A stretch of 16,297 nucleotides of DNA from Myxococcales bacterium (GTDB lineage Bacteria > Myxococcota > Polyangia > Fen-1088): contig PMBY01000277.1 in assembly GCA_003153875.1 (NCBI GenBank), positions 3,409 to 19,705 of the forward strand. Direction: 5' to 3'. Of this stretch, positions 6,967 to 14,154 are shown piece after piece. A model generated the notes under the pieces. The model did not search any database. It had not been told where the DNA came from and was given only the letters and a program-made list of their open reading frames with translations. The translations under genes were made by a program, and so were the position numbers. How positions within the stretch are numbered: the first letter of the stretch is position 1; every line of letters starts with the position of its first letter.

Positions 6967-7689
6967 GTGACATCCCAAACCATCGCCCGCGGAACATCCA
7001 GGTTTGGAGAGCTCGTCCTGCGCCGGCGAAGTCGAGAAGGGGACGCTGATCCATCGACGGTGTGTGAGCTGATCTGCAATGGGGTGTTCTTGATGGATTC
7101 GGAGGACGGCACGACCGAACGCAGGCTCGCGTCCGAATCACTGGCACGCGTATCCCATCCTGAGATCGTCGTGATCGGAGGACTTGGCCTGGGGTTCACG
7201 TTGATGGAGGTGGTTGCATCGCCACGGCCGCGTGCCATCCACGTGGTCGAGATCGAAGGTCTGATTGTGGATTGGGCGTCGCAGGACTTGCTACCCCATG
7301 CCCGATCGGCCTTGCAGGATCCGCGCGTGCAGGTGCATGTCGCCGACATGCGCGCCTATGTGGAATCGCTGCCGCCCAGGAGTGTAGACCTCATCTTGAT
7401 CGACGTGGACAACGGCCCGGACTTCCTCGTTCACGAGTCGAATGCGTCGCTCTATCAGTCGCCATTCCTGGAAAGGTCGCTTCTGACGCTTCGGCCAGGT
7501 GGCCTGCTTGCGGTTTGGTCGTCGTCTCGATCGGCCAGGCTCCACGATGCATTGGCCGGAGTCTTCGGACAGTGCGACGAGGTCGCTTTCAACGTCACCC
7601 GCGCTGGACGTCCGTTCGAATACTTCCTCTACTTCGCGTCGCAGAAACAAGTGCAAGCTGGTGATTGTGAACCAGCAGAGAGGGACTAG
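6967..7689 (+). CDS. Spermidine synthase-like class I SAM-dependent methyltransferase-fold protein
   Basis: Rossmann-fold protein of the spermine/spermidine synthase superfamily, 240 residues from the GTG at 6967; a GTG at 6946 overlapping the previous gene is an alternative, and no ATG lies in a sensible place. Motif I is VVIGGLGLGFTLMEV (68-82), followed by HVVEIE (92-97) with E95 as the likely ribose-binding acid, HVADMRAYV (124-132) and LILIDVDNGPDFLV (142-155), then LTLRPGGLLAVWSSS. The IDVDNGP stretch replaces the D-x-x-DP-x-GP active-site loop of true spermidine synthases, and the YHE motif is replaced by ASESL. It is therefore probably a methyltransferase or diverged homologue rather than a polyamine maker. 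It sits between the pilus-domain gene and the AgmX-like gene (10-bp gap to the latter), implying co-transcription. Substrate unknown. Confidence 0.78.
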   Translation: MTSQTIARGTSRFGELVLRRRSREGDADPSTVCELICNGVFLMDSEDGTTERRLASESLARVSHPEIVVIGGLGLGFTLMEVVASPRPRAIHVVEIEGLIVDWASQDLLPHARSALQDPRVQVHVADMRAYVESLPPRSVDLILIDVDNGPDFLVHESNASLYQSPFLERSLLTLRPGGLLAVWSSSRSARLHDALAGVFGQCDEVAFNVTRAGRPFEYFLYFASQKQVQAGDCEPAERD

Positions 7690-7699
7690 AATCCAGGCT

Positions 7700-8839
7700 A
7701 TGGCTCCAACCGATCGCTGGCCTAGTCCCCAAGAGCCCCCGGCAAACCCGGCAAGTCCTGTGTTCATGGGGCCGCTCACCATCCCCGAACTTCCGCGCAA
7801 GCGGCGGTGGGGCTGGCTGTTGGTGTGGACGCTGCTGGTATTCGCGGGTGGGGTTGCCGCCGGTCCTCCCCTGACCGACCAGGCGTTCATGCTGGTTGAA
7901 CGCGTGTCTTCGATGCTCGGGATGGCGCCTCCGCAATTCGTGGAGAAGCTCAAGCCGGCGGGACCCTCGATCGAGCCGCTGTCCGCGCCTGCGGTTGAGC
8001 AGGCCCCGCTGGGCGAAAAGCGAGCCGAGCTTCCTCCGACGCCCGCAGAACCTGCCGCACGGCAGGCGGCCCCCGAGTCCGAGAAACCAAAAGGAACCGT
8101 GGCGCAGCCGCCCGCTGCGCCCAGCGAGACCGCAGCGCCGGCGGAGCCCGCGCAGCAGCCCGCTGGGGCGGGAATGCGGGTCGCACCTTCAGCTCATCCG
8201 AAGGGCACAGCAAGTGTTTCGTCCCGTCGGGCCGCGTCCACGATGAAAAGCGCCAAAGTGGATACGCCGTCCCCGGCGGACGTCCCCTTCCACGATCCTT
8301 TTGCCGACGGCGCCGGGAGCGCCCCCAAGGCGGCAGCCCTGGGCCGCAAGTCCAACCCGTCATTCGACGAGCCCGCGCGGGCAGCGAAAGGCGAGCCGGC
8401 GGCCAAACCCGCCGCTTCCCCGTCGCACGATTCCCTCGACAACCTGATGGCGGATGTGGTCACGGACCGCAAGGGCAAAGACAAGCCACACGAGGGCAAG
8501 GGCCTGGACGCCTTGTTGAACGAGGTGCAGAAGAGCAAGCCCGACTCGCCGCCAAAGCAAGACGCTCCGGCGTCCCTTCCGCCGCTGTCTCAGGCCGACA
8601 TCTCCAGGGTCATGGCGGGGGTCAAGATCCGCGGCAAGGAATGCGCCCGGCAGCTCGGGCAAAAGGGTGTCGCAGAGTTGAGTCTTGTCGTGGCGAAGGA
8701 AGGACGTGTCACCCAAATGAGCGTCGGCGGGAGCGTGGCAAACACGCCACTCGCTGCGTGCATCGAGAAGGCCGTGCGTGCGGCGTCTTTCCCCCGTTCC
8801 GCGGGCCTGCGCTTCGACTACCGCCTCGACGTTCGCTAG
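7700..8839 (+). CDS. Single-pass membrane protein with AgmX/PglI-TonB-like C-terminal domain
   Basis: 379-residue protein from the ATG at 7700. It has a short cytoplasmic N-terminus ending in RKRR (33-36), one membrane helix (about 38-55), a long Ala/Pro/Lys-rich region that should span the periplasm (about 90-300), and a folded C-terminal domain (301-379). That domain reads ISRVMAG...IRGKECARQLG, then GVAELSLVVAKEGRVTQMSV, then LAACIEKAVRAASFP and a final FDYRLDV strand. The paired cysteines (315 and 354), G-x-V strands and FP motif follow the AgmX/PglI C-terminal family of myxobacteria, a TonB-C-like fold linked to gliding-motility or envelope energy coupling. The domain usually binds an outer-membrane or envelope partner. 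Last gene of the operon beginning at 6624. Function is inferred from architecture only; it could equally be an uncharacterised TonB-like adaptor. Confidence 0.75.
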   Translation: MAPTDRWPSPQEPPANPASPVFMGPLTIPELPRKRRWGWLLVWTLLVFAGGVAAGPPLTDQAFMLVERVSSMLGMAPPQFVEKLKPAGPSIEPLSAPAVEQAPLGEKRAELPPTPAEPAARQAAPESEKPKGTVAQPPAAPSETAAPAEPAQQPAGAGMRVAPSAHPKGTASVSSRRAASTMKSAKVDTPSPADVPFHDPFADGAGSAPKAAALGRKSNPSFDEPARAAKGEPAAKPAASPSHDSLDNLMADVVTDRKGKDKPHEGKGLDALLNEVQKSKPDSPPKQDAPASLPPLSQADISRVMAGVKIRGKECARQLGQKGVAELSLVVAKEGRVTQMSVGGSVANTPLAACIEKAVRAASFPRSAGLRFDYRLDVR

Positions 8840-9191
8840 CCAGGATCTGGTAGACCGCCATCCAATACGTTGGTGGCTAGCTTTTTCACCACAGAGAGCA
8901 CAGAGAACACGGAGGTCGGAGCGAAAGAAGGGTTCGGATCGGGCAGGAAGCCAACCCGTTCCCTTCCGATCCGACTCTGTGTGTCCTCTGTGGTGAAGCA
9001 GCTAACTTTGATCCACGGTCCATGCGATGGTGGTTAGTCACGGCAATGCCCGGTGCTGCGGGCCCCGTCCGGTTTCTCATTTCTCGGTCAGAAAGACGCT
9101 GGGTATCTGGCCTGGTCGCTCGTCGCAGGCGGGGTTCCTCGCGATGAGACGGCTCAGTCCGAATCCAGTACAGTGGTGCTAGGCTGCGCGC
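8840..9191. other. 352-bp intergenic region, mostly an inverted-repeat element
   Basis: Its central part (about 8852-9037) is the nested inverted repeat described separately. The remaining stretch up to the glycosidase gene at 9192 holds no gene or RNA I can support. Promoter hexamers for the glycosidase gene are weak; a TACAGT at 9169-9174 has no good -35 partner. Confidence 0.6.
8852..9037. repeat. Nested inverted repeat of CACCACAGAG type, MITE-like
   Basis: Three perfect inverted pairs nest inside one another: TTCACCACAGAG (8885-8896) with CTCTGTGGTGAA (8986-8997), CACAGAG (8899-8905) with CTCTGTG (8975-8981), and TCGGATCGG (8934-8942) with CCGATCCGA (8966-8974). Weaker complementarity continues outward: CTAGC with GCTAAC, and the CCGCCATCC region with GATGGTGGTT. 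The core resembles dispersed intergenic CACAGAG repeats known from several bacterial phyla. No transposase is inside, so it would be non-autonomous; it could also fold as a long hairpin in RNA. Confidence 0.75.
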
Positions 9192-10370
9192 ATGAACTTG
9201 AGCAGGCTTTTCTTCGCGTTGGGGATAATGACTCTGGGAACGACCGGGACGTCGAGTGCGCAGGCGACGCCTGCCCCGCTCGGAGTCACCTATGCCGGCT
9301 GGAGGGGAGAGTACAGCAACGCGAACCGCAGGCTGGCCACCTTCAAGGAGATCGGCTTCCAGATCGTCTCGTTCGTGCCCCTGTACGGCTACACAGGGCT
9401 GAACAGGATCGATCGGACCACGGGCCCGGACGCCGCCGAGTTGGCCAAGGCGGTCGAGGCCGCGACCCGCACAGGGCTTGCGGTGGTGCTGAAGCCGCAC
9501 CTGGACCCGTTGATCTACAGCCCCGGCTTTGACAGCTTCCGGTCGGAGAACGACAGCTGGCGGGTGAACTGTCCCTGGCGCGGCTTCTTCGACGTGGACC
9601 CGATGAGCGACGACTACAGGAACGGCGTGGTGTTCGCCTCGCTGGCCGCGGTGAAGACGGCGATCGACAGCCTGGGCGCCGCGCCCGCCGTGCCGGTTCG
9701 TCTGGAGCTGGGCACCGAACTCATGAACGCCATGGTGTACGCGCCCGAGCGCTGGGTGGAACTGCTGGCCGCGGCGAAGAAGGAGCGCCACCGCCTCGGG
9801 CTCGACCGGGCCGTCGTGCTGTCACACAACTTCACCCACCACTTCGAGATCCCCGATGACTTCGTCGCGCGCATGAGCCCCGCCGGCAAGCGCGCGCTTG
9901 GGCGCTACATCCGCGGCCTGGACGCGCTCGCCCTCTCCCAGTACATGGACCTCACGGCAGCTATGCCCGCCGCCGAGCGCGGGAGGCGCCTGCCCTCCGC
10001 CGACGAGATCGCACAGGCGCTGGTGCTGCACGAGAGGAACTTCAGGCGCCAGATCCTGGTCGGTGCTTTGGGCCTGCGTCCCGCCGAGATCCCGCCCCTG
10101 CACATCGGCGAGTACGGCATCGGCCGCGGCGGCCTCCGCCACCCGAACCTATGGGCCGACGACGCCACGCCAGCCCAGGAGAAGGATCTGGCGCAGCAGA
10201 TCGTGCGCGGCCACGAGGGCCTGCTGCGCTACCTGGCGCTGCCCGACGGTCGCACTGTGAAGAGCGCAGTCCTGTGGGTCACCGGTGCCCACTACGACAT
10301 CTTCGGCTGGGGAAACCAGAAGTACGCGATCCCCGAAGCAGCCGCTGCGATCAGAGCAGGGCTGCGCTGA
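9192..10370 (+). CDS. Exported TIM-barrel glycoside hydrolase-like protein (GH113-like)
   Basis: 392-residue exported protein with a Sec signal (MNLSRLFFALGIMTLGTTGTSSAQA, likely cleaved near residue 24). The mature part starts GVTYAGWRGEYSN and continues as alternating strand/helix segments typical of a (beta/alpha)8 barrel: FQIVSFVPLYGY, GLAVVLKPHLDP, VPVRLELGTEL, AVVLSHNF, ALALSQYMD, LHIGEYGIG, SAVLWVTGAHY. Two glutamates lie at strand ends where clan GH-A enzymes have the acid/base and nucleophile: E176 (LELGTE) and E307 (HIGEYG), about 130 residues apart. The pattern of an early Trp-Arg, a KPH strand and a late GEYG resembles GH113-type beta-mannanases, but family and substrate are not certain. 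It is a second extracellular carbohydrate enzyme in the window besides the GH12 lipoprotein. No strong ribosome site precedes the ATG. Confidence 0.72.
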   Translation: MNLSRLFFALGIMTLGTTGTSSAQATPAPLGVTYAGWRGEYSNANRRLATFKEIGFQIVSFVPLYGYTGLNRIDRTTGPDAAELAKAVEAATRTGLAVVLKPHLDPLIYSPGFDSFRSENDSWRVNCPWRGFFDVDPMSDDYRNGVVFASLAAVKTAIDSLGAAPAVPVRLELGTELMNAMVYAPERWVELLAAAKKERHRLGLDRAVVLSHNFTHHFEIPDDFVARMSPAGKRALGRYIRGLDALALSQYMDLTAAMPAAERGRRLPSADEIAQALVLHERNFRRQILVGALGLRPAEIPPLHIGEYGIGRGGLRHPNLWADDATPAQEKDLAQQIVRGHEGLLRYLALPDGRTVKSAVLWVTGAHYDIFGWGNQKYAIPEAAAAIRAGLR

Positions 10371-10413
10371 GCGGCGCGGCCCCGCGGCCCACTTGCCAGG
10401 GTTGATTGCGGGC

Positions 10414-10959
10414 CTACACCTTCGCAGCTTTGAGGGAACGCGCGAGCTTCACGGCCTCGGCCACGCTCTTGTCCTTGGCGAGCTGCTTTACCTTGGCCCG
10501 ATCTGCGCCTTTGAGCGATTTCAGGAAGCCCAAGTATTGCCCCTGAAGCTTTCGCGCCCGCTTGACCTTGGGTGTGACCCTTTTCACCCGCTTCGCTGCT
10601 ACCGGCTTTGCGCCGGTCGACTGGGTGGCCTGGCGTCGCTCTTCTCGGTACTTCTTGATCTTGGCCTTGGGCACCTTCTTGTGTTCCTTGCAGACCATCC
10701 CGAAGATTGGTGCTGCCGGGTTTTTGCAGCCGGGCACTGGGCAGAGTTGCTTCTTCCGCGCCGGCGCGGACGCAAGGGCCAAAGGTGCGCTGGTCGCCAA
10801 CCGCTTCGGTGGCCGGCCAGGCCCACGCTTCTGGGGAACCCCAAGCGCCCCGGCGAGGGCAGCCTGGATTCGCTGAGCGGTGGCTGTTTCCACTGCGGCC
10901 ACGAGCTGGCGGGTGAAAGCTTCAATCTGTGCGGTGATGTTCGGATCGGTGTGGGGCAT
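10414..10959 (-). CDS. Small AT-hook / zinc-ligand / Lys-rich DNA-binding-like protein
   Basis: 181-residue basic protein; its start at 10959 has a strong ribosome site (TAGGAGAACCA) and an upstream promoter. Layout: residues 7-40 are a predicted amphipathic helix (ITAQIEAFTRQLVAAVE and onward) suited to oligomerisation. Residues 45-53 (RGPGRPPKR) are a textbook AT-hook that would bind the minor groove of AT-rich DNA. Residues 73-93 carry four possible zinc ligands, C73, C78, C90 and H93 (C-x4-C-x11-C-x2-H). The rest is Lys/Arg-rich and predicted helical, with KVKQLAKDKSVAEAVKLARS near the end. The whole suggests a nucleoid-associated or chromatin-like regulator. I do not recognise a named family, though myxobacteria are known for eukaryote-like AT-hook proteins such as CarD. 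The open frame extends far upstream, but that extension is antisense to the next gene and lacks the ribosome site. Confidence 0.82.
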   Translation of the reverse strand: MPHTDPNITAQIEAFTRQLVAAVETATAQRIQAALAGALGVPQKRGPGRPPKRLATSAPLALASAPARKKQLCPVPGCKNPAAPIFGMVCKEHKKVPKAKIKKYREERRQATQSTGAKPVAAKRVKRVTPKVKRARKLQGQYLGFLKSLKGADRAKVKQLAKDKSVAEAVKLARSLKAAKV

Positions 10960-10988
10960 TGGTTCTCCTAGTTGTTCTTGACCGGGCA

Positions 10989-11017
10989 ATCGTAAGGGAA
11001 ACAAGCGAGATGGGCAA
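10989..11017 (-). promoter_or_regulatory. Sigma-70-type promoter for the AT-hook protein gene
   Basis: Minus strand TTGCCC (11017-11012), a 17-bp spacer and TACGAT (10994-10989). Transcription would start near 10982, giving a leader of about 23 nt that carries the AGGAG ribosome site before the ATG at 10959. Both hexamers match consensus at four of six positions, and spacing is optimal. Confidence 0.5.
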
Positions 11018-11079
11018 CCAGATCGCAACCAGGGGGGTGGATGGTGGATGCAGGGGACAAATCGGCGTAGTCTCGCGGC

Positions 11080-12897
11080 ATGGTTATGGCAAACATCAAA
11101 TCGGTTTCCGGGGGTTTTCTTGGAATCTGCCTGGCGCTGGCCAGCTGTAAGACGGCTGCCCCGGCGGCGCCGGCAGCCACTCCCGCCAATGCAAAGGCCA
11201 CGGCGACGCCACCGCCCTCGCAGGGGGCGGCTGCGCTCGCCGAGCCGGTGCTCAAGCCGGCCGCAGCCGCGGCAGGGGCCTGGGGCATGAGCTTGCTGGT
11301 CGCTTCGCCTTTGAAGTTGGCGGCTGACCTGGATGCTCTCTCCAAGAGCCTGGAGTTGCCCGTGTCCCTGGGGCAGTCGCTGCTTCCCACATTGACCAGC
11401 GGGGAAGGTCCCGGCGGCGTCAAGGTGGCGCGCGAGACCCTCGACCGCCTGGATGCGAGTCGCCCGCTGACCGTGATTTGGCTGGCACGGGGCGCTGGCG
11501 TGCCGGCTGGTTGGTGTGCCGCGATTGCCTTCAACGAGCGCCCTTTCGCGTGGGACGTCCTGCAGACCATGGGGACGGTCGGCGTGCAGAGCGAAGGCAC
11601 CTTTGAGCGACGTTTGCCCTCGGGAGATGTGGTCTGGGGCGCAGTCAAGGATCGCCAGTTGCTGCTTTCTAGCTCGCGCGAAACCTTGCTGGCCGCGGGT
11701 TCCCTGGCCGTCGTGGCACAGACGACGCCTATGTCGGGACAGGCTCTCTTCACCCTGTCCCCGTCGGTGATGGCCAGAGGCACGGGTCAGTCGTTGGACG
11801 CGTTGCTGGCCGGCGTCCCCGGCACGGCCATGGCGGAAATGGACAAGGACGGGGCGAAGACGGGTAAGCCAATGACACCCGCATCCAAGAAGATGATCGA
11901 GGCGCTTCTCAAGACCTTGATGCGCCCTGTGGGCGAGATTGCCATGGTTCACGTCAGTCTCGAAATTGGGGCTGGGCGCGGCGTGGTTGTACGGGCCGAG
12001 GCCCAGCCCACGCCAGGCTCACAACTGGCTGCCAAGGCTGGTCATGTTTCGCCCTATCTTTTCGATCTGGCTCTTCCGGTGCGCAGCGACGCGATGATAG
12101 CCGTCGCATGGGGCGACGTGACGCCTTGGCTGGCGGACGGGATTCAGGTCGTGCAAGCCTCGGGCCCTGCCGGCCTTGCGGCCAGCAAGGATCTTGGGAC
12201 GCTGCTGGGCGAATCGATTGACGGCGGTTCTTGTTCTGTGGATCTCGGGGTCGTGCCCATGACTGCCATGTGCAGCCTGACGGTGCGTCCAGGAGTGGAT
12301 GCGGCCCGCGCCCTTGATCGCTACGTGGCGTTTCTCCAGTCATCCAACGCGTGGCATGCCGAGGTCGATGGTCACACGCCCAAGCCGCTCAAGGTGAAGC
12401 GCACGGGAAAGATCGTGGAGACGGAAAAAACCATCGCAATAAGAGATCCCCAGGTCAGGGCGGTCATGAAATCGATCCTGGGTGGCGATGTGGCGCACAG
12501 CGCGCTGACGGTTAAGGACGGCCGCGTGGTCCTGGCCGTGGGCGCCAAGCCGCGCGAGATCCTCAGCCGCTACGGCAAGTCGCAGGTCGCGATGAAGACC
12601 GCGGCGCCCATCGTGGCGCGGACCCTACTCGACACAGCCTCGGCCAACGGCGTGGGCTTGGTCGACGTCATGTCGATCGTGACCAAAGTGCTGGCGAAAG
12701 AGTTCGCTGCGGGCCAGTCGTTGGGTGGGATTTTGGCGGTTCCAGGCTTCGCTGACCTGCACACTCCCGTGGCGCTGTCGAGCCGAGGCGGAACCCTCCC
12801 GTCCCTCGAGTTTCAGGTGCCCTTGGGTACCTTGCAGATTCTGGCCCGGGTGGTCAGCGGCTTCATGGGTCAGATGGGGCCGACGCCCGGACAATGA
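11080..12897 (+). CDS. Large uncharacterised lipoprotein
   Basis: 605-residue protein with a lipoprotein signal: MVMANIKSVSGGFLGICLALASC has a canonical lipobox (L20-A-S-C23), predicting lipid attachment at C23. An Ala/Pro/Thr-rich tether follows (about 24-70), then a long folded region. I do not recognise a named family. The body holds repeated strand-helix stretches such as VVWGAVKDRQLLLSSSRETLLAAG and GRVVLAVGAKPREILSRYGK, in which a protein reports on its own value and then begins a helix. This self-similar pattern loosely recalls periplasmic DUF3352-type proteins and hints at an internal duplication. It starts at the ATG at 11080 (in-frame ATG at 11086 possible); no strong ribosome site is visible. 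Divergent from the AT-hook gene; ends with tandem stops TGATGA. Conserved function cannot be stated. Confidence 0.8.
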   Translation: MVMANIKSVSGGFLGICLALASCKTAAPAAPAATPANAKATATPPPSQGAAALAEPVLKPAAAAAGAWGMSLLVASPLKLAADLDALSKSLELPVSLGQSLLPTLTSGEGPGGVKVARETLDRLDASRPLTVIWLARGAGVPAGWCAAIAFNERPFAWDVLQTMGTVGVQSEGTFERRLPSGDVVWGAVKDRQLLLSSSRETLLAAGSLAVVAQTTPMSGQALFTLSPSVMARGTGQSLDALLAGVPGTAMAEMDKDGAKTGKPMTPASKKMIEALLKTLMRPVGEIAMVHVSLEIGAGRGVVVRAEAQPTPGSQLAAKAGHVSPYLFDLALPVRSDAMIAVAWGDVTPWLADGIQVVQASGPAGLAASKDLGTLLGESIDGGSCSVDLGVVPMTAMCSLTVRPGVDAARALDRYVAFLQSSNAWHAEVDGHTPKPLKVKRTGKIVETEKTIAIRDPQVRAVMKSILGGDVAHSALTVKDGRVVLAVGAKPREILSRYGKSQVAMKTAAPIVARTLLDTASANGVGLVDVMSIVTKVLAKEFAAGQSLGGILAVPGFADLHTPVALSSRGGTLPSLEFQVPLGTLQILARVVSGFMGQMGPTPGQ

Positions 12898-12953
12898 TGA
12901 AGAATACTATTTAATGAAACGCACGAAAAATCCGCTAGAGTAAAACGATCACC

Positions 12954-13169
12954 ATGAGAGTTCTCGCCGTTTCTCTCGCCGCCGTATTCATGCTGATGGG
13001 TGTGCCTGCGCTCGCCAGCGCTGCTTCGGCCGGTTCCATCCGTTCTGCCGCCTCTTCTGCCGACTCGAGCTGTCGCGCCAGGAAGAAGAAAGCCAAGAAG
13101 CAGACCGCCGACAACAAGGGCAAGAAAAAGGGCAAGGACGCCAAGAAGCCCTACGGTTTCGAGCTGTAG
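12954..13169 (+). CDS. Tiny exported Lys-rich protein
   Basis: 71-residue product, probably real: a clean Sec signal (MRVLAVSLAAVFMLMGVPALASA, cleaved near residue 23) is followed by a Ser/Ala stretch, a single cysteine and a strongly basic tail with KKKAKKQ and GKKKGKDAKK, ending PYGFEL. The mature peptide of about 48 residues would be very basic. Such peptides can bind nucleic acid, polyanions or envelope polysaccharide; none of this can be shown here. It stands alone between the 605-residue lipoprotein gene (57 bp upstream) and the HAD gene, in a short AT-rich leader that contrasts with the surrounding GC-rich DNA. No strong Shine-Dalgarno is visible. An alternative is a spurious frame, but the signal peptide and codon-level composition argue for a gene. 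Confidence 0.6.
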   Translation: MRVLAVSLAAVFMLMGVPALASAASAGSIRSAASSADSSCRARKKKAKKQTADNKGKKKGKDAKKPYGFEL

Positions 13170-13181
13170 GGGCGGGCGTCC

Positions 13182-13195
13182 TGCGCCGGGGCGCA
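13182..13195 (+). terminator. GC-rich palindrome after the Lys-rich protein gene
   Basis: TGCGCC and GGCGCA flank GG, making a 14-bp palindrome 13 bp after the stop codon at 13169. No U-run follows, so it is only a weak candidate terminator or a protein-binding palindrome. Confidence 0.2.
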
Positions 13196-13228
13196 CGCGA
13201 GTTGTCAGCAAGCGCTGACCGTCGGGCC

Positions 13229-14038
13229 ATGCCGTCAGACAAGCCATCCCCCACGTTGCAGCCCCTTGCGGCCATGCCGGGGCCGGCCCTTGCCGGATTG
13301 CGCGTGCTGGCCGCGGACATCGACGACACTATCACCGCGGGAGGCAAGCTGCCCGCGCGCACCCTCCAGTTGTTCGAGAAGCTGGAGGCCGCCGGGCTGG
13401 TGGTCGCCCTGGTCACTGGGCGTTCCGCAGGCTGGGCGCAGGCCTTGGCCGGCTACCTCCCCGCGGTGCGCGTGGTCGTCGGCGAGAACGGTCTGGTGTC
13501 ATTCGACGGCACCGGCCGGCAGTGCAACCTGGGGCCGCCGCGCGACGCGAGCTTCGGCCGCGCGCTGTCCGAAAACGCTGAACGCGTGGCGCGCGCCTTT
13601 GCCCTTGCCCGCACCGACGACGATGTCTTTCGCTTGTTCGAGCGCACCTTTGTGCGGCCCGCAGGCTTCGACGCCGATGCTCTGCGCGGCTGCCAGCAGC
13701 TTGTCGACGCTGGCTTTCAGGTGATGGCAAGCTCGATCCACATTCACGTGCGTCCCTCGGGCTGGGACAAGGCGGACGGGCTGCTGGCCGCGCTGGCTCC
13801 CATCTTGCCCGGCGTGCTCGATGACAGTGACACGAGCATTCTTTTTGTCGGCGACAGCAGCAACGATCGGCCGCTTTTTGCGCGTTTTCCTCGTACCAGC
13901 GTGGGCGTGCACAACGTCGTGCGTTTTCTCGACGAGCTGGGGGCGGATCGCCCTGCCTACATCACCGAGGGTGAAGCGGCTGCCGGCTTCGCCGAAGTTG
14001 CCGAGCGGGTGTTGGCCGCACGCCGCCGCGCGCCGTAG
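13229..14038 (+). CDS. HAD-superfamily phosphatase (Cof/MPGP/SPP-like, type IIB)
   Basis: Predicted Mg-dependent phosphatase of 269 residues from the ATG at 13229; an in-frame TTG at 13202 and an ATG at 13274 are alternatives. All four HAD motifs are visible: I, AADIDDT with D30 (nucleophile) and D32 (acid/base); II, LVTGRSAGW (T63); III, K181 in SGWDKADGL; IV, FVGDSSNDRPLF (208-213) with metal-binding aspartates. The insertion between motifs II and III holds HIHVRPSGWDKADGL, the IIB-cap arrangement seen in Cof-type sugar phosphatases and in mannosyl-3-phosphoglycerate and sucrose-phosphate phosphatases. Substrate cannot be assigned. It precedes the PPi-phosphofructokinase gene by 116 bp with a promoter between, so linkage to glycolysis is only by proximity. 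Confident of family, not of substrate. Confidence 0.88.
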   Translation: MPSDKPSPTLQPLAAMPGPALAGLRVLAADIDDTITAGGKLPARTLQLFEKLEAAGLVVALVTGRSAGWAQALAGYLPAVRVVVGENGLVSFDGTGRQCNLGPPRDASFGRALSENAERVARAFALARTDDDVFRLFERTFVRPAGFDADALRGCQQLVDAGFQVMASSIHIHVRPSGWDKADGLLAALAPILPGVLDDSDTSILFVGDSSNDRPLFARFPRTSVGVHNVVRFLDELGADRPAYITEGEAAAGFAEVAERVLAARRRAP

Positions 14039-14074
14039 GGTGCCGGCCTTCCGCCTCCATCCATGCGTCGGCAC

Positions 14075-14103
14075 TTGCACGGCGCCCGGTATGTCCATAC
14101 GAT
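14075..14103 (+). promoter_or_regulatory. Candidate sigma-70-type promoter for the PFK-aldolase operon
   Basis: TTGCAC (14075-14080), a 17-bp spacer and TACGAT (14098-14103). The start of transcription would be near 14110, about 45 nt before the ATG at 14155. The -10 hexamer is identical to that of the AT-hook gene promoter. Confidence 0.4.
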
Positions 14104-14154
14104 TCGCCGTCGCATAGGTTCCCGTAACAAGTCCCCCAAGCTGGAGTATCCCAA

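Noticed and set aside
9053..9532. Plus-strand frame overlapping the start of the glycosidase gene
   Set aside because: Overlaps the signal-peptide-bearing gene in another frame; no motif or ribosome site.
8886..9791. Minus-strand frame of about 300 codons across the inverted repeat and glycosidase gene
   Set aside because: Covers a non-coding repeat and is antisense to a gene with a signal peptide and barrel motifs; no recognisable domain.
10371..10413. GC-rich stretch between the convergent glycosidase and AT-hook genes as a bidirectional terminator
   Set aside because: Only a 5-bp stem with a 2-nt loop (CGCGG/CCGCG) and no T-runs; not convincing.
10960..11952. Upstream extension of the AT-hook protein to over 500 residues
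   Set aside because: Antisense to the 605-residue lipoprotein; composition is shadow-like and the ribosome site and promoter fix the start at 10959.
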